Assembly (NCBI GenBank): GCA_019459485.1
Contig: JAIBEZ010000111.1
Coordinates: forward strand, 1 to 60,593
DNA from: Prolixibacteraceae bacterium
GTDB lineage: Bacteria > Bacteroidota > Bacteroidia > Bacteroidales > Prolixibacteraceae
Direction of reading: 5' to 3'
DNA length: 60,593 bases
A model generated the notes under the pieces. That model saw nothing but the letters and a program-made list of their open reading frames with translations. It was not told the origin of the DNA and ran no database searches. The stretch's first letter is position 1, and the number at the start of each line of letters is the position of its first letter. Of the stretch, positions 8,295-16,011 are shown piece after piece. A program made the translations under genes and the position numbers.

Positions 8295-8540
8295 ATGAAC
8301 ACATCGACAATAAGGCAAAAGCTATACGATTACATAAAGGTAGCTGACGATAAAAAAGTAAAAGCAATTTACACCATCGTTGAAAATGACATCAGTGAAA
8401 TGAATAACTGGTGGGATGACGAATCCTTAATTACGGAACTTGATAAGTGTTCGTCTGATCTGAAAAGTGGAAATGACGAAGGAGTTAACTGGGAGGAATT
8501 GAAAAGAAAATTAGTTAGCCAAACTTCCGATGGGTTGTAA
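8295..8540 (+). CDS. Type II antitoxin-like protein
   Basis: An 81-residue acidic protein rich in helices, starting MNTSTIRQKLYDYIKVADDK. It resembles small Bacteroidota antitoxins of the addiction-module type paired with ParE/RelE toxins: an N-terminal helical part of YIKVADDKKVKAIYTIVE type, then a W-W-D-D segment and an acidic C-terminus able to wrap a toxin. No ribbon-helix-helix or HTH could be called with certainty. It overlaps the toxin gene by 11 bases, the usual antitoxin-first arrangement, and has its own -7 box. Confidence 0.82.
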   Translation: MNTSTIRQKLYDYIKVADDKKVKAIYTIVENDISEMNNWWDDESLITELDKCSSDLKSGNDEGVNWEELKRKLVSQTSDGL

Positions 8541-8832
8541 GGTAGTTTTTTCGTCCCCTGCCGCCAAAGAGCTACAAGATTCAGTTCATTGGTATGAGCA
8601 CCGTGTTAGAGGATTAGGTGACCGGTTTATCAACTTCATTGATTTGACTATTGAATTAATCCGACAAGATCCAAAGAGATTTCCAAACAAAAAAGGACCA
8701 TACCGTGAAGCAGCGGTAAAAATATTTCCTTACCAAATTATTTACGAATATATTGAACAGGAGGAGACTGTTTATGTATTGCATGTTTTCCACACAAAAC
8801 GACATCCAGGAATAAAATACAAAAAGAAATAA
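8530..8832 (+). CDS. ParE/RelE superfamily toxin
   Basis: A 100-residue basic protein with the ParE/RelE fold signature: beta1 VVFSSPAAKELQDSVHWYEH, a helix with GLGDRFINFIDLTIELI, the conserved QDPKRFP turn, then YREAAVKIFPYQIIYEYIEQ and the final strand VYVLHVFHTKRHP. The pattern is closer to ParE (gyrase inhibitor) than to ribosome-cutting RelE, but the target cannot be fixed by eye. It ends 6 bases before the residual hydrolase tail, so the module boundary is very sharp here. Confidence 0.87.
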   Translation: MGCKVVFSSPAAKELQDSVHWYEHRVRGLGDRFINFIDLTIELIRQDPKRFPNKKGPYREAAVKIFPYQIIYEYIEQEETVYVLHVFHTKRHPGIKYKKK

Positions 8833-8838
8833 TTGACT

Positions 8839-8943
8839 GGCTGCAAGCTGTTTTCAAAACAATGGCTGGAGGTTGAAAAAGCCAGCTTTAAGTTTGCAGA
8901 AGAAAAACTGGGACTGGTGCCGGTAAGGTTTGACAATGAATGA
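8839..8943 (+). pseudogene. Residual 3' end of a second alpha/beta hydrolase gene
   Basis: In frame, 8839-8943 reads GCKLFSKQWLEVEKASFKFA and ends in VPVRFDNE and a TGA stop. This aligns with the last 35 or so codons of the intact hydrolase gene at 7208-8218 (GSKLFSKAWQDVEKASFKFA...). A 42-nt core (8875-8916) is identical between the two. There is no start codon or upstream hydrolase sequence; the toxin gene ends 6 bases before. It is a fragment left either by loss of a tandem paralogue or by integration of the toxin-antitoxin module. Confidence 0.88.
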
Positions 8944-9258
8944 GAAAATTCAGACTTCCGGCGATAAAAAAAACAAATTAAATAGAGCTGAAACGAACAT
9001 ACCGCGTAATTAATTTCTAAGTTAGCAGCGTAGAGTGAGAATGAATTGACCAGCTGGAATAGGAACAGGCATAAGAACGCTTTATAAATCAATTAATTAA
9101 TACCGACATTTTCGATTGAAACGAACATGCCGCGGAAATAATTTCAAAGGTGGCGGCACAAAAAGAAAATGAAAATTAATGTTCAAAGTGATCGCTTTCT
9201 GGCGTGTGAGTTCCATGAGAACGAATAATAATCAGACAATTAATACCGATATTTTCGA
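8944..9258 (+). repeat. Gene-free gap with two degenerate ~130-bp tandem units
   Basis: Unit 1 (8990-9117) and unit 2 (9118-9259) both begin GAAACGAACAT(A/G)CCGCG and both end with (A)ATTAATACCGA(C/T)ATTTTCGA. The middle parts align loosely. The left edges are 128 bases apart and the right edges 143 bases apart, so indels have accumulated. No gene is seen. Unit 2 ends at the start codon of the serine hydrolase gene, so the gap probably holds its leader and promoter. Confidence 0.75.
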
Positions 9259-10680
9259 ATGAAAAACCGAATTAAAATATTACTTGTCTTTCTATTTTTC
9301 ATGGTTGTAATGAACCTGGTAGAAAATAATTTTGTTGCCACTGCCAGAGCTGATGGTGATTTCTCTGTCGCCGAAACAGAACCGATCAACCCAAATACTT
9401 CTACGCTTTATTTGCCGGAAGACTTTGGGATGAATTCTGTAAAGCTGGCCCACATTGATACTATTGTAAAGAACGGCATTAAGGCCATGGCTTTCCCCGG
9501 GTGTCAGGTACTGGTTTTGAAAGACGGTAAACCAATTTATGACAAGTGTTTTGGAAACTACACTTATGAGGAAGAGCAAAAGGTACAACCGACCACTATT
9601 TATGACCTGGCTTCCCTTTCGAAGACAACAGGAACATTGCTGGCTGTCATGAAGCTTTACGATAACGGCAAACTCAAACTGACAGATAAGGCATCTAAAT
9701 ATCTCACTTACCTTCGGGGAACGGATAAGGAAAACATAACGATAACGCAACTGCTTTTTCATGAGTCGGGCCTGCCTTCCTCACTTCCATTTTACCAATT
9801 GGTAATTGAGAAAAAAAATACACCACCCTTACCAGTTTCAGCGAAAGATCCGGCTCCTGTTATTCAGATGGATAAAAAAAGAGTGGTTGGTCCTGCATTT
9901 CTATTCAAAGAAGACTGGGCTTCGAAAATTCCTTCGGTTGAATACGCCTCACAGGTATCAGACAGCTTTTATGTAAACAATCGCTTTCATCAGTCTGCGA
10001 TGCAAATGATAGCAAAGACACCAATGAAAAGCAAGACTTATCTGTATAGCTGTGTGAACTTTATTATATTGAAAGAAATTGTGGAAACGATTTGCCTTAC
10101 ATCTATGGATGTGTTTCTGGACAGGGAATTTTATACCCCAATGAAATTAAACAACATGGCTTATCTGCCTTTACGAAAGCACAAAAAGGAAGATATTGCT
10201 CCAACGTTGAAAAAGGATTTCCTGCGCAACGGAGTAATACAAGGATATGTGCACGATCCTTCTGCCGCCTTTTTGGGTGGTGTCTCTGGTAATGCCGGCT
10301 TATTTGCTTCAGCCCGTGATGTCGCAAAAGTATATCAGATGTTACTCAATAAAGGTGAGATAGATGGGAAACGTTATCTTAGCGCTGAAACATGCAGACT
10401 CTTCACAACTACTACTTCGGCAAGCGGAAGACGTGACTTGGGCTATGACAAACCAATTCCTGAAAATCCAAAGTTAAGTCCGTGTAGTATTTCAGCACCA
10501 CGGGCAGTTTATGGCCATACTGGTTATACAGGTACATGCTGTTGGGTTGATCCGGTTAACAAGTTAGTATATGTATTCTTAAGTAACCGGACTTACCCAA
10601 GTGATGGAATAAACAAACTGGCAAAAATGGGGATACGAACCAAGATCCAGGAAGTGATTTATCAATCGATGAAAAAATAA
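9259..10680 (+). CDS. Exported serine hydrolase, beta-lactamase/class C penicillin-binding family
   Basis: A 473-residue serine hydrolase with an N-terminal hydrophobic signal (~6-22). Ser119 and Lys122 form the SxxK motif (S-L-S-K), in the order seen in beta-lactamase-related esterases and DD-peptidases. The YxN box is represented by Y263-S-C, with the third position not Asn, and the KTG box by His420-T-G. The sequence around SLSKTTGTLLAVMKLYDNGK and LLFHESGLPSSLPFY resembles the domain that some Bacteroidota fuse to GH3 N-acetylglucosaminidases. A role in cell-wall turnover is likely (inference). The polysaccharide deacetylase gene follows after 1 base. Confidence 0.88.
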   Translation: MKNRIKILLVFLFFMVVMNLVENNFVATARADGDFSVAETEPINPNTSTLYLPEDFGMNSVKLAHIDTIVKNGIKAMAFPGCQVLVLKDGKPIYDKCFGNYTYEEEQKVQPTTIYDLASLSKTTGTLLAVMKLYDNGKLKLTDKASKYLTYLRGTDKENITITQLLFHESGLPSSLPFYQLVIEKKNTPPLPVSAKDPAPVIQMDKKRVVGPAFLFKEDWASKIPSVEYASQVSDSFYVNNRFHQSAMQMIAKTPMKSKTYLYSCVNFIILKEIVETICLTSMDVFLDREFYTPMKLNNMAYLPLRKHKKEDIAPTLKKDFLRNGVIQGYVHDPSAAFLGGVSGNAGLFASARDVAKVYQMLLNKGEIDGKRYLSAETCRLFTTTTSASGRRDLGYDKPIPENPKLSPCSISAPRAVYGHTGYTGTCCWVDPVNKLVYVFLSNRTYPSDGINKLAKMGIRTKIQEVIYQSMKK

Positions 10681-10681
10681 A

Positions 10682-11518
10682 ATGAATAGAAAATTAATTT
10701 CTATCTGCACGATATTATTGGGGTTAGTAGTGATCAGTTGTAACAATGCGAGTCAGCATAAAAGAAACTCAGTAGCCAATCCTGTTGCAATAAAAGAAAG
10801 TACCTCTGTTAAACAGATTGCAAATACTCCTGCCCTGATTTATGCAAAACCCGAAGTGCCGGTTCTCTGCTATCACCGTATTGCAGATGGCAAAAAAGGC
10901 GATTATACAGTAAGTCCTGCTACTTTTGCCTCGCATATTAAAATGCTGGCTGATAGTGGTTACCACTCCATATCGCCTGCACAATTATATGACTATTTGG
11001 TTTATAATAAAGACTTGCCCGAAAAACCTTTTATGATAACTTTTGATGATTCAAGAGTGGAGCATTCCACAATTGCTGCTCCTGTGATGGAAAAGTATGG
11101 CTTCAGAGGCGTTTTCTTTATCATGACCATTACTTACAACAAGAAGAATTACATGACAACTGATGAAATTGCACAGCTTGCAAAAGCCGGACATACCATT
11201 GGACTCCATAGCTGGGATCATACGATGGTGATCAAATATAAAGAGGCGGCTGATTGGCAGAAACAGGTGACAGAGCCAAAGAAAAAGCTGGAAAAAATAG
11301 TGGGCAAGGCAATTGAATACTGGGCCTACCCGAATGGTGTTTATGACCATAAGGGTGCTGCAGAACTAAGCAACTATTTTAAGCTTTCGTTTACACTTGC
11401 ATCAAAACGCGATTCAATCGTCCCTTTACAAACCGTTCGCAGGATGATTGTTCCTGAATGGACTCCGCAAGGAATGCATACATCAATGCACCGAACGTTT
11501 GGGGCCAAGAAAATATAA
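10682..11518 (+). CDS. Polysaccharide deacetylase lipoprotein (NodB/CE4)
   Basis: CE4-type metal-dependent deacetylase acting on N-acetylated or O-acetylated polysaccharide. The 278-residue product has a lipoprotein signal with lipobox V-I-S-C20. The NodB motifs are visible: T-F-D-D-S (120-124; the Asp pair provides catalytic and metal residues, Gly of TFDDG is Ser here), H176-S-W-D-H180 (metal His pair) and Y-P-N-G-V-Y-D in the barrel. It follows the serine hydrolase by 1 base and is probably translationally coupled. Peptidoglycan or a surface polysaccharide is the likely substrate. Confidence 0.9.
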   Translation: MNRKLISICTILLGLVVISCNNASQHKRNSVANPVAIKESTSVKQIANTPALIYAKPEVPVLCYHRIADGKKGDYTVSPATFASHIKMLADSGYHSISPAQLYDYLVYNKDLPEKPFMITFDDSRVEHSTIAAPVMEKYGFRGVFFIMTITYNKKNYMTTDEIAQLAKAGHTIGLHSWDHTMVIKYKEAADWQKQVTEPKKKLEKIVGKAIEYWAYPNGVYDHKGAAELSNYFKLSFTLASKRDSIVPLQTVRRMIVPEWTPQGMHTSMHRTFGAKKI

Positions 11519-11594
11519 AAGGCATGAGCGCCAGGAATCATGAATAACAACAAAAGACTTTACTACCTTTCCGCCTTTTAATTTCCCAAATTCA

Positions 11595-12614
11595 ATGATG
11601 AACTTTAAACATCTTTTTCTTTTACCCCTTGCGTTTATTTTTATCCTCAGCTGTAATCAAGAAACAGAAAAAAAACAGGAAAAAGAACCCGAAGAATTAA
11701 CTGTCCAAACACAGGAAAAGAAAGTTGTACAGATAGATACCCTTGCCTTTCAAAAGAAATTAATTGCCAACGCAAACGGAGACACTACCGGAATGTGGCC
11801 AATTAAAGTCCAGCCTTATCCTTTAAACGGAGCTATTCTGCCTTTCAAAAGGATTGTAGCCTATTATGGCAATCTCTATTCTAAAAAAATGGGGATATTA
11901 GGTGAATATCCGCCGGAAGAAGTTTGGAGAAGGTTAAATATCGAAGTTGCCGCATGGGAAAAAGCCGATTCTGCCACCCCGGTTCAGCCTGCCATTCATT
12001 ACATTGCAGCAGTAGCACAGGGTATTCCGATGAAAGACGGAAAATACACCAAGCGCATGCCAGAAATGCAGATTGATTCGGCATTGGCGATAGCCAAAAT
12101 GGGAAACGCCATTGTATTTTTAGACATACAAGTGGGGCATAGCAATGTACAAAATGAAGTTCCGCTATTGGAAAAATATCTAAAAATGCCTCATGTACAT
12201 TTAGGCATTGATCCCGAATTTGCGATGAAAGATGGCATAGTACCCGGACGTAAAGTTGGTACCATGGATGCAAGCGACATTAATTTTTGTACGGAATACC
12301 TGGCCAAATTGGTAAAGGAAAACAACCTGAGTCCTAAAATCCTGATCGTGCACCGTTATACACAAGGCATGGTTAAAAATTACAAAAATATAGTGTTGCG
12401 CCCTGAAGTGCAGATAGTGATGAATATGGACGGTTGGGGAGAGCCAGTGCTGAAATACAGTACCTATAACCGATACGTTTACAGGGAACCGGTACAATTC
12501 TCCGGATTTAAATTGTTTTACAAAAATGACCTGAAAAAATCGCCACACCGCATGTTAACGCCGCCGGAACTGATGAAACTGAAACCGCAACCCATCTATA
12601 TTCAATATCAATAA
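11595..12614 (+). CDS. Lipoprotein of unknown function
   Basis: A 339-residue lipoprotein with lipobox L-S-C20 followed by a charged Glu/Lys linker (residues ~22-45). I do not recognise a named family. The body contains short hydrophobic strands alternating with helices (IVFLDIQVGHSNVQNEVPLL, HVHLGIDPEFAMKDG, ILIVHRYTQGMVKNY, VQIVMNMDGWGEP), which looks like a TIM-barrel-type enzyme. Acidic residues at strand ends (DPE, MDG) would suit a glycoside-hydrolase-like active site, but this is inference. It lies 76 bases after the deacetylase gene on the same strand. Confidence 0.75.
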   Translation: MMNFKHLFLLPLAFIFILSCNQETEKKQEKEPEELTVQTQEKKVVQIDTLAFQKKLIANANGDTTGMWPIKVQPYPLNGAILPFKRIVAYYGNLYSKKMGILGEYPPEEVWRRLNIEVAAWEKADSATPVQPAIHYIAAVAQGIPMKDGKYTKRMPEMQIDSALAIAKMGNAIVFLDIQVGHSNVQNEVPLLEKYLKMPHVHLGIDPEFAMKDGIVPGRKVGTMDASDINFCTEYLAKLVKENNLSPKILIVHRYTQGMVKNYKNIVLRPEVQIVMNMDGWGEPVLKYSTYNRYVYREPVQFSGFKLFYKNDLKKSPHRMLTPPELMKLKPQPIYIQYQ

Positions 12615-12640
12615 AAGAATCAGGAGGCTTTGACCCACAA

Positions 12641-12675
12641 AGTTGACATCCCACACCTGGCAGGAGATGTCAACT
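12641..12675. terminator. Hairpin between converging genes
   Basis: AGTTGACATC (12641-12650) pairs perfectly with GATGTCAACT (12666-12675) around a 15-base loop. It lies between the lipoprotein stop (12614) and the rimO stop (12683). There is no strong T run, so it would be an atypical bidirectional terminator. Confidence 0.6.
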
Positions 12676-12682
12676 AATATTA

Positions 12683-13981
12683 CTACAACACTGCTTTTCC
12701 ATACAAATCAAATTCATCGGAACCGGTAATTTCGATCTGATAAAATTGTCCCTTTTTCAATGGAATTTCCTTGCTGATCAGCACTTCACCATCCACTTCA
12801 GGAGAATCGAACTCGGTGCGTCCAACGAAAAATTCATCATCTTCGCGATCGATAATCACCTTCATCATTTTTCCCACTTTTTGGGTATTCAGTTGTGAGG
12901 AGATGATTTGCTGAATTCCCATCAATTCCTCCTGACGGGCTTGTTTGACTTCCTCAGGAACATCATCTTCATACTTTTTATATCCGTAGGTTCCCTCTTC
13001 GTGCGAGTATGTGAAAGCACCCAAACGATCAAACTTGTGTTTCTGAACAAAGCTCTTAAGCTGTTCAAAATCTTCCTCAGTTTCGCCTGGATGGCCAACC
13101 AGCATGGTTGTCCTGATGGTTATTCCGGGAACTTCTTCTTTAATTTTCAGAAGTAAAGCTTCAGTTTCTTCGGTGGTGACATGTCGAAGCATGTGTTTCA
13201 GCACATTGTTTGAGCTGTGCTGCAACGGAATATCAATATAATGACAGAGTTTGGGAACTGATTTAAACAGCGGCAAAATATCCATCGGGAATTTGGTCGG
13301 ATACAGATAATGCAAGCGAATCCATTCGACACCATCAATTTCGGCAATTTTCTGGATCAGTTCGGCCAACATGCCTTTTCCGTACAAATCAATTCCGTAA
13401 TACGATAAATCCTGTGCAATCAGTAAAATCTCGCGAACGCCTTTCTTCGCAAGGTATTTGGCTTCTTTCACCAAATCTTCCATTGATTTTGATTTGTGTT
13501 TGCCAGTCATACCCGGTATAGCGCAAAACGCACAAACCCGGTTGCATCCTTCCGAAATTTTCAGGTAGGCAAAATGCGAAGGAGTGGTAATTTTTCGCTC
13601 ATAAATATATTCAGGGCGATAGGTTGCTTTCAGCTCACTTACCACCGCTTTCATGTCAAATTTTCCAAAAAATTTATCGACTTCCGGAACTTCCTTTTCC
13701 AGATCCAGTTTATAGCGTTCCGACAAACAGCCCATTACATAAAGCTTCTCAATCTCGCCCCGACCTTTGGCTCCAACAAACTGCATAATTGTATTTACCG
13801 ATTCTTCTTTGGCATCATGTATAAATCCGCAGGTATTGATCACCACAATATCAGAATCAGTCTCATCGGAATCGTGTACCACTTCAAAACCATCCATAGA
13901 AAGCTGGTTCAGTAAAACCTCAGAATCGACCAGGTTTTTTGAGCAACCCAAAGTCACTACATTTATTTTTTGCTTTTTCAT
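12683..13981 (-). CDS. rimO: Ribosomal protein S12 methylthiotransferase RimO
   Basis: Radical-SAM enzyme that adds a methylthio group to an aspartate of ribosomal protein S12. The 432-residue protein has the N-terminal MTTase domain with cluster Cys13, Cys51 and Cys85, the radical-SAM triad C146-x3-C150-x2-C153 (GCNRVCAFCAIPG) and a C-terminal TRAM domain (~370-432). The motif CAIPG and the short C-terminus favour RimO over MiaB. It lies downstream of ftsY on the same strand in an order typical of Bacteroidota. Confidence 0.95.
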   Translation of the reverse strand: MKKQKINVVTLGCSKNLVDSEVLLNQLSMDGFEVVHDSDETDSDIVVINTCGFIHDAKEESVNTIMQFVGAKGRGEIEKLYVMGCLSERYKLDLEKEVPEVDKFFGKFDMKAVVSELKATYRPEYIYERKITTPSHFAYLKISEGCNRVCAFCAIPGMTGKHKSKSMEDLVKEAKYLAKKGVREILLIAQDLSYYGIDLYGKGMLAELIQKIAEIDGVEWIRLHYLYPTKFPMDILPLFKSVPKLCHYIDIPLQHSSNNVLKHMLRHVTTEETEALLLKIKEEVPGITIRTTMLVGHPGETEEDFEQLKSFVQKHKFDRLGAFTYSHEEGTYGYKKYEDDVPEEVKQARQEELMGIQQIISSQLNTQKVGKMMKVIIDREDDEFFVGRTEFDSPEVDGEVLISKEIPLKKGQFYQIEITGSDEFDLYGKAVL

Positions 13982-13995
13982 AGTTCAATTTTTTA

Positions 13996-14059
13996 AACCA
14001 CATAGGCACATAGGCCACATAGTTTATTTTTTCTATGTGAACTATGTGCCTATGTGGTT
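13996..14059. repeat. Long hairpin between ftsY and rimO
   Basis: 18 bases at 13996-14013 (AACCACATAGGCACATAG) are the perfect reverse complement of 14042-14059. Inside, CACATAG (14016-14022) pairs with CTATGTG (14033-14039) around a T-rich 10-base loop, giving a nearly continuous ~25-bp stem. It lies in the leader of rimO. It may be a dispersed repeat or an attenuating structure. Confidence 0.8.
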
Positions 14060-14092
14060 ATTTATACTTCGTTAAAATCAGAAAAAAAAATT

Positions 14093-14171
14093 CCAATATC
14101 CAATACTGAATATCCAATATCCAAAAGGTTCGCTCCGAACAACTTGAAATTTGGAACTTGAAATCTGAAAC
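14093..14171. repeat. Composite dispersed repeat, copy 1
   Basis: Two modules are present: a CCAATATCCAATA-type run (14093-14122) and, after a short GTTCG/CGAAC hairpin, AACTTGAAATTTGGAACTTG and its continuation (14140-14171). Both modules recur in the same order at 39069-39175; the second recurs alone at 33919-33985. Confidence 0.75.
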
Positions 14172-15121
14172 TATGAGAAGAGCGAATCAACGAATGCTCT
14201 TCTGTTAAAAATCTGCAAGTCATCCATTTTCTCACCAATTCCAATGTATTTTACAGGAATTTTAAACTGATCGGAAATTCCAATCACCACGCCACCTTTG
14301 GCGGTACCGTCGAGTTTGGTCAGCGCCAAAGCAGTTACTTCAGTCGCCTTTGTAAATTGTTTTGCCTGTTCAAAAGCATTTTGTCCGGTCGAACCATCCA
14401 GAATCAGCAAAACTTCGTGAGGAGCATCGGGCACCACTTTTTTCATAACCGTTTTAATTTTGCTCAACTCATTCATTAAGTTGATTTTATTGTGCAGGCG
14501 ACCGGCTGTATCAATAATTACCACATCGGCACCCTGAGCTTTGGCTGACGAAAGCGCATCGAAGGCTACCGAAGCGGGGTCGGCTCCCATTCCTTGTTTT
14601 ACCAATGGAACCTGAACGCGGTCAGCCCAAATCTGAAGCTGGTCGATGGCAGCGGCCCGAAAAGTATCGCCGGCACCCAATACAACTTTTTTTCCGGCTT
14701 GTTTAAACTGATGTGCGAGTTTACCGATGGTGGTCGTTTTTCCCACGCCATTAACGCCAACCACCATAATTACATATGGATCGCTACTATCGGGCAGGTC
14801 AAAATCAGAAACATCGTTTGAATTGTTTTCTTCGAGCAAGCTTGCAATCTCTTCTTTCAACACCGAATTCAGCTCCGAAGTTCCCATGTATTTATCAACG
14901 GCAACTCGTTTCTCAATGCGTTCAATGATCTTCAAAGTGGTATCTACACCAACATCAGCCGATATCAGAATTTCTTCCAGATTGTCCAGCACATCTTCAT
15001 CAACCTTTGTTTTTCCAACAATGGCGCGGCTGATCTTCGTAAAAACACTTTCTTTTGTTTTTGCAAGCCCCTGATCAAGGCTTTCTTTTTTCTTGCTGTT
15101 AAAAATTCCGAAAATGCCCAT
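14171..15121 (-). CDS. ftsY: Signal recognition particle receptor FtsY
   Basis: SRP-family GTPase that docks ribosome-SRP complexes at the membrane. The 316-residue protein lacks a long acidic A domain and consists of the N helical bundle (~20-90) and the G domain. Visible motifs are G1 GVNGVGKTTTIGK, the insertion-box DTFRAAA, G3 DTAGR and G4 TKLDGTAKGG. It follows the ribosomal genes and DUF4295 on the same strand. Confidence 0.97.
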   Translation of the reverse strand: MGIFGIFNSKKKESLDQGLAKTKESVFTKISRAIVGKTKVDEDVLDNLEEILISADVGVDTTLKIIERIEKRVAVDKYMGTSELNSVLKEEIASLLEENNSNDVSDFDLPDSSDPYVIMVVGVNGVGKTTTIGKLAHQFKQAGKKVVLGAGDTFRAAAIDQLQIWADRVQVPLVKQGMGADPASVAFDALSSAKAQGADVVIIDTAGRLHNKINLMNELSKIKTVMKKVVPDAPHEVLLILDGSTGQNAFEQAKQFTKATEVTALALTKLDGTAKGGVVIGISDQFKIPVKYIGIGEKMDDLQIFNRRAFVDSLFS

Positions 15122-15170
15122 ATTCGCTCGATTTAACTGTCAACTTTTTTGAAACGTGTACGATTTAATA

Positions 15171-15203
15171 AAAAAAGCCTTCACCAATGATGAAAGCTTT
15201 TTT
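15171..15203. terminator. Bidirectional hairpin between DUF4295 gene and ftsY
   Basis: The A-rich left side with GCCTTCA and the right side TGAAAGC followed by a T run form a hairpin with A/T tracts on both sides (15171-15203). It could stop or attenuate transcription from the rpmB operon into ftsY. Confidence 0.7.
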
Positions 15204-15221
15204 CTATAGAGAGAATTGGGT

Positions 15222-15374
15222 CTATTTCTTGAAATGTTCTTTTACAGTTTCGTTCGGAATGATTTCTTCCTGAAATGTATAAGCACCAGTTTTTTCTGAT
15301 TTTACCATTTTAACTACTTTGGCGTAACCTTTACCGGCACCTTTTTGTAACGAAGCAACTACTTTCTTTGCCAT
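15222..15374 (-). CDS. DUF4295 small protein
   Basis: A 50-residue basic protein starting MAKKVVASLQKGAGKGYAKV and ending in EHFKK. It has the conserved length and composition of DUF4295, a Bacteroidota family encoded after rpmB and rpmG. The function is not known; the context and charge suggest a ribosome-associated role. The stop is TAG at 15222-15224. It begins 8 bases after the rpmG stop. Confidence 0.9.
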   Translation of the reverse strand: MAKKVVASLQKGAGKGYAKVVKMVKSEKTGAYTFQEEIIPNETVKEHFKK

Positions 15375-15382
15375 ACTATTTC

Positions 15383-15565
15383 TTATTTAATTTCGCGGTG
15401 TACAGTAACTCGCTTTAAGTTAGAGTTGTATTTCTTTTTCTCCAGACGTTCAGGAGTATTCTTCCTGTTTTTGGTAGTAATGTACCGTGAAGTTCCGGGA
15501 ACCCCGCTGGTTTTTTGTTCGGTACATTCCATGATTACCTGAATTCTATTGCCTTTTTTAGCCAT
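15383..15565 (-). CDS. rpmG: 50S ribosomal protein L33
   Basis: 60-residue L33. Typical features are the [18 protein letters not shown] start, the G[14 protein letters not shown] core and the L-K-K-Y-like basic C-terminus. The zinc-binding Cys pairs of the C+ form are reduced to one Cys, so this is a C-minus-like form. Located 11 bases after rpmB. Confidence 0.95.
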   Translation of the reverse strand: MAKKGNRIQVIMECTEQKTSGVPGTSRYITTKNRKNTPERLEKKKYNSNLKRVTVHREIK

Positions 15566-15576
15566 TTCTTAAAGCT

Positions 15577-15819
15577 TTAAATAGTTGTTATAAAACCTTT
15601 TTCCTTTGCACTTTTCAGTGCAGCGTTCAATCCGTTTTTGTTGATTGTACGGATTCCGTTGGCGGAAACAGTTAACGAGATCCAACGATCTTCTTCAACA
15701 AAATAGAACTTCTTTTTGAACAGGTTAGGAAAAAATTTCCTTTTCGTTCTGCGCTTTGAGTGTGAAACATTGTTTCCCACCATCACTTTTGTACCAGTTA
15801 CTTGACAAACTCTTGACAT
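15577..15819 (-). CDS. rpmB: 50S ribosomal protein L28
   Basis: 80-residue L28 with the usual [20 protein letters not shown] start, the S-K-R-R-T-K-R basic turn and the LFKKKF and [13 protein letters not shown] motifs. First gene of the rpmB-rpmG-DUF4295 group. Confidence 0.97.
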   Translation of the reverse strand: MSRVCQVTGTKVMVGNNVSHSKRRTKRKFFPNLFKKKFYFVEEDRWISLTVSANGIRTINKNGLNAALKSAKEKGFITTI

Positions 15820-16011
15820 TGTCTTATTTTTTAAATCTGAAATCTCACATTTTTCAAACAGTGCGCAAAATAACTACATTTTCTTTAGATAATCAAATAG
15901 TTTTTGAAGTTTTTTCTATAATTATCAACACCTTATTGTTCAAAAATAGCAAAGGCCCTTCTATATGTTGCCAAAAATAGGTAATATTGATCTTTCTAAA
16001 TTCAAAATAAA

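Noticed and set aside
8772-9092. 106-codon minus-strand frame over the hydrolase remnant
   Set aside because: It spans the toxin end, the remnant and the repeat gap; no coding signature, and the remnant reads clearly on the plus strand.
9259-10680. Antibiotic-resistance beta-lactamase
   Set aside because: It has the SxxK and HTG motifs of the wide serine hydrolase family but no class-specific resistance signature; the neighbours suggest cell-wall or glycan work.
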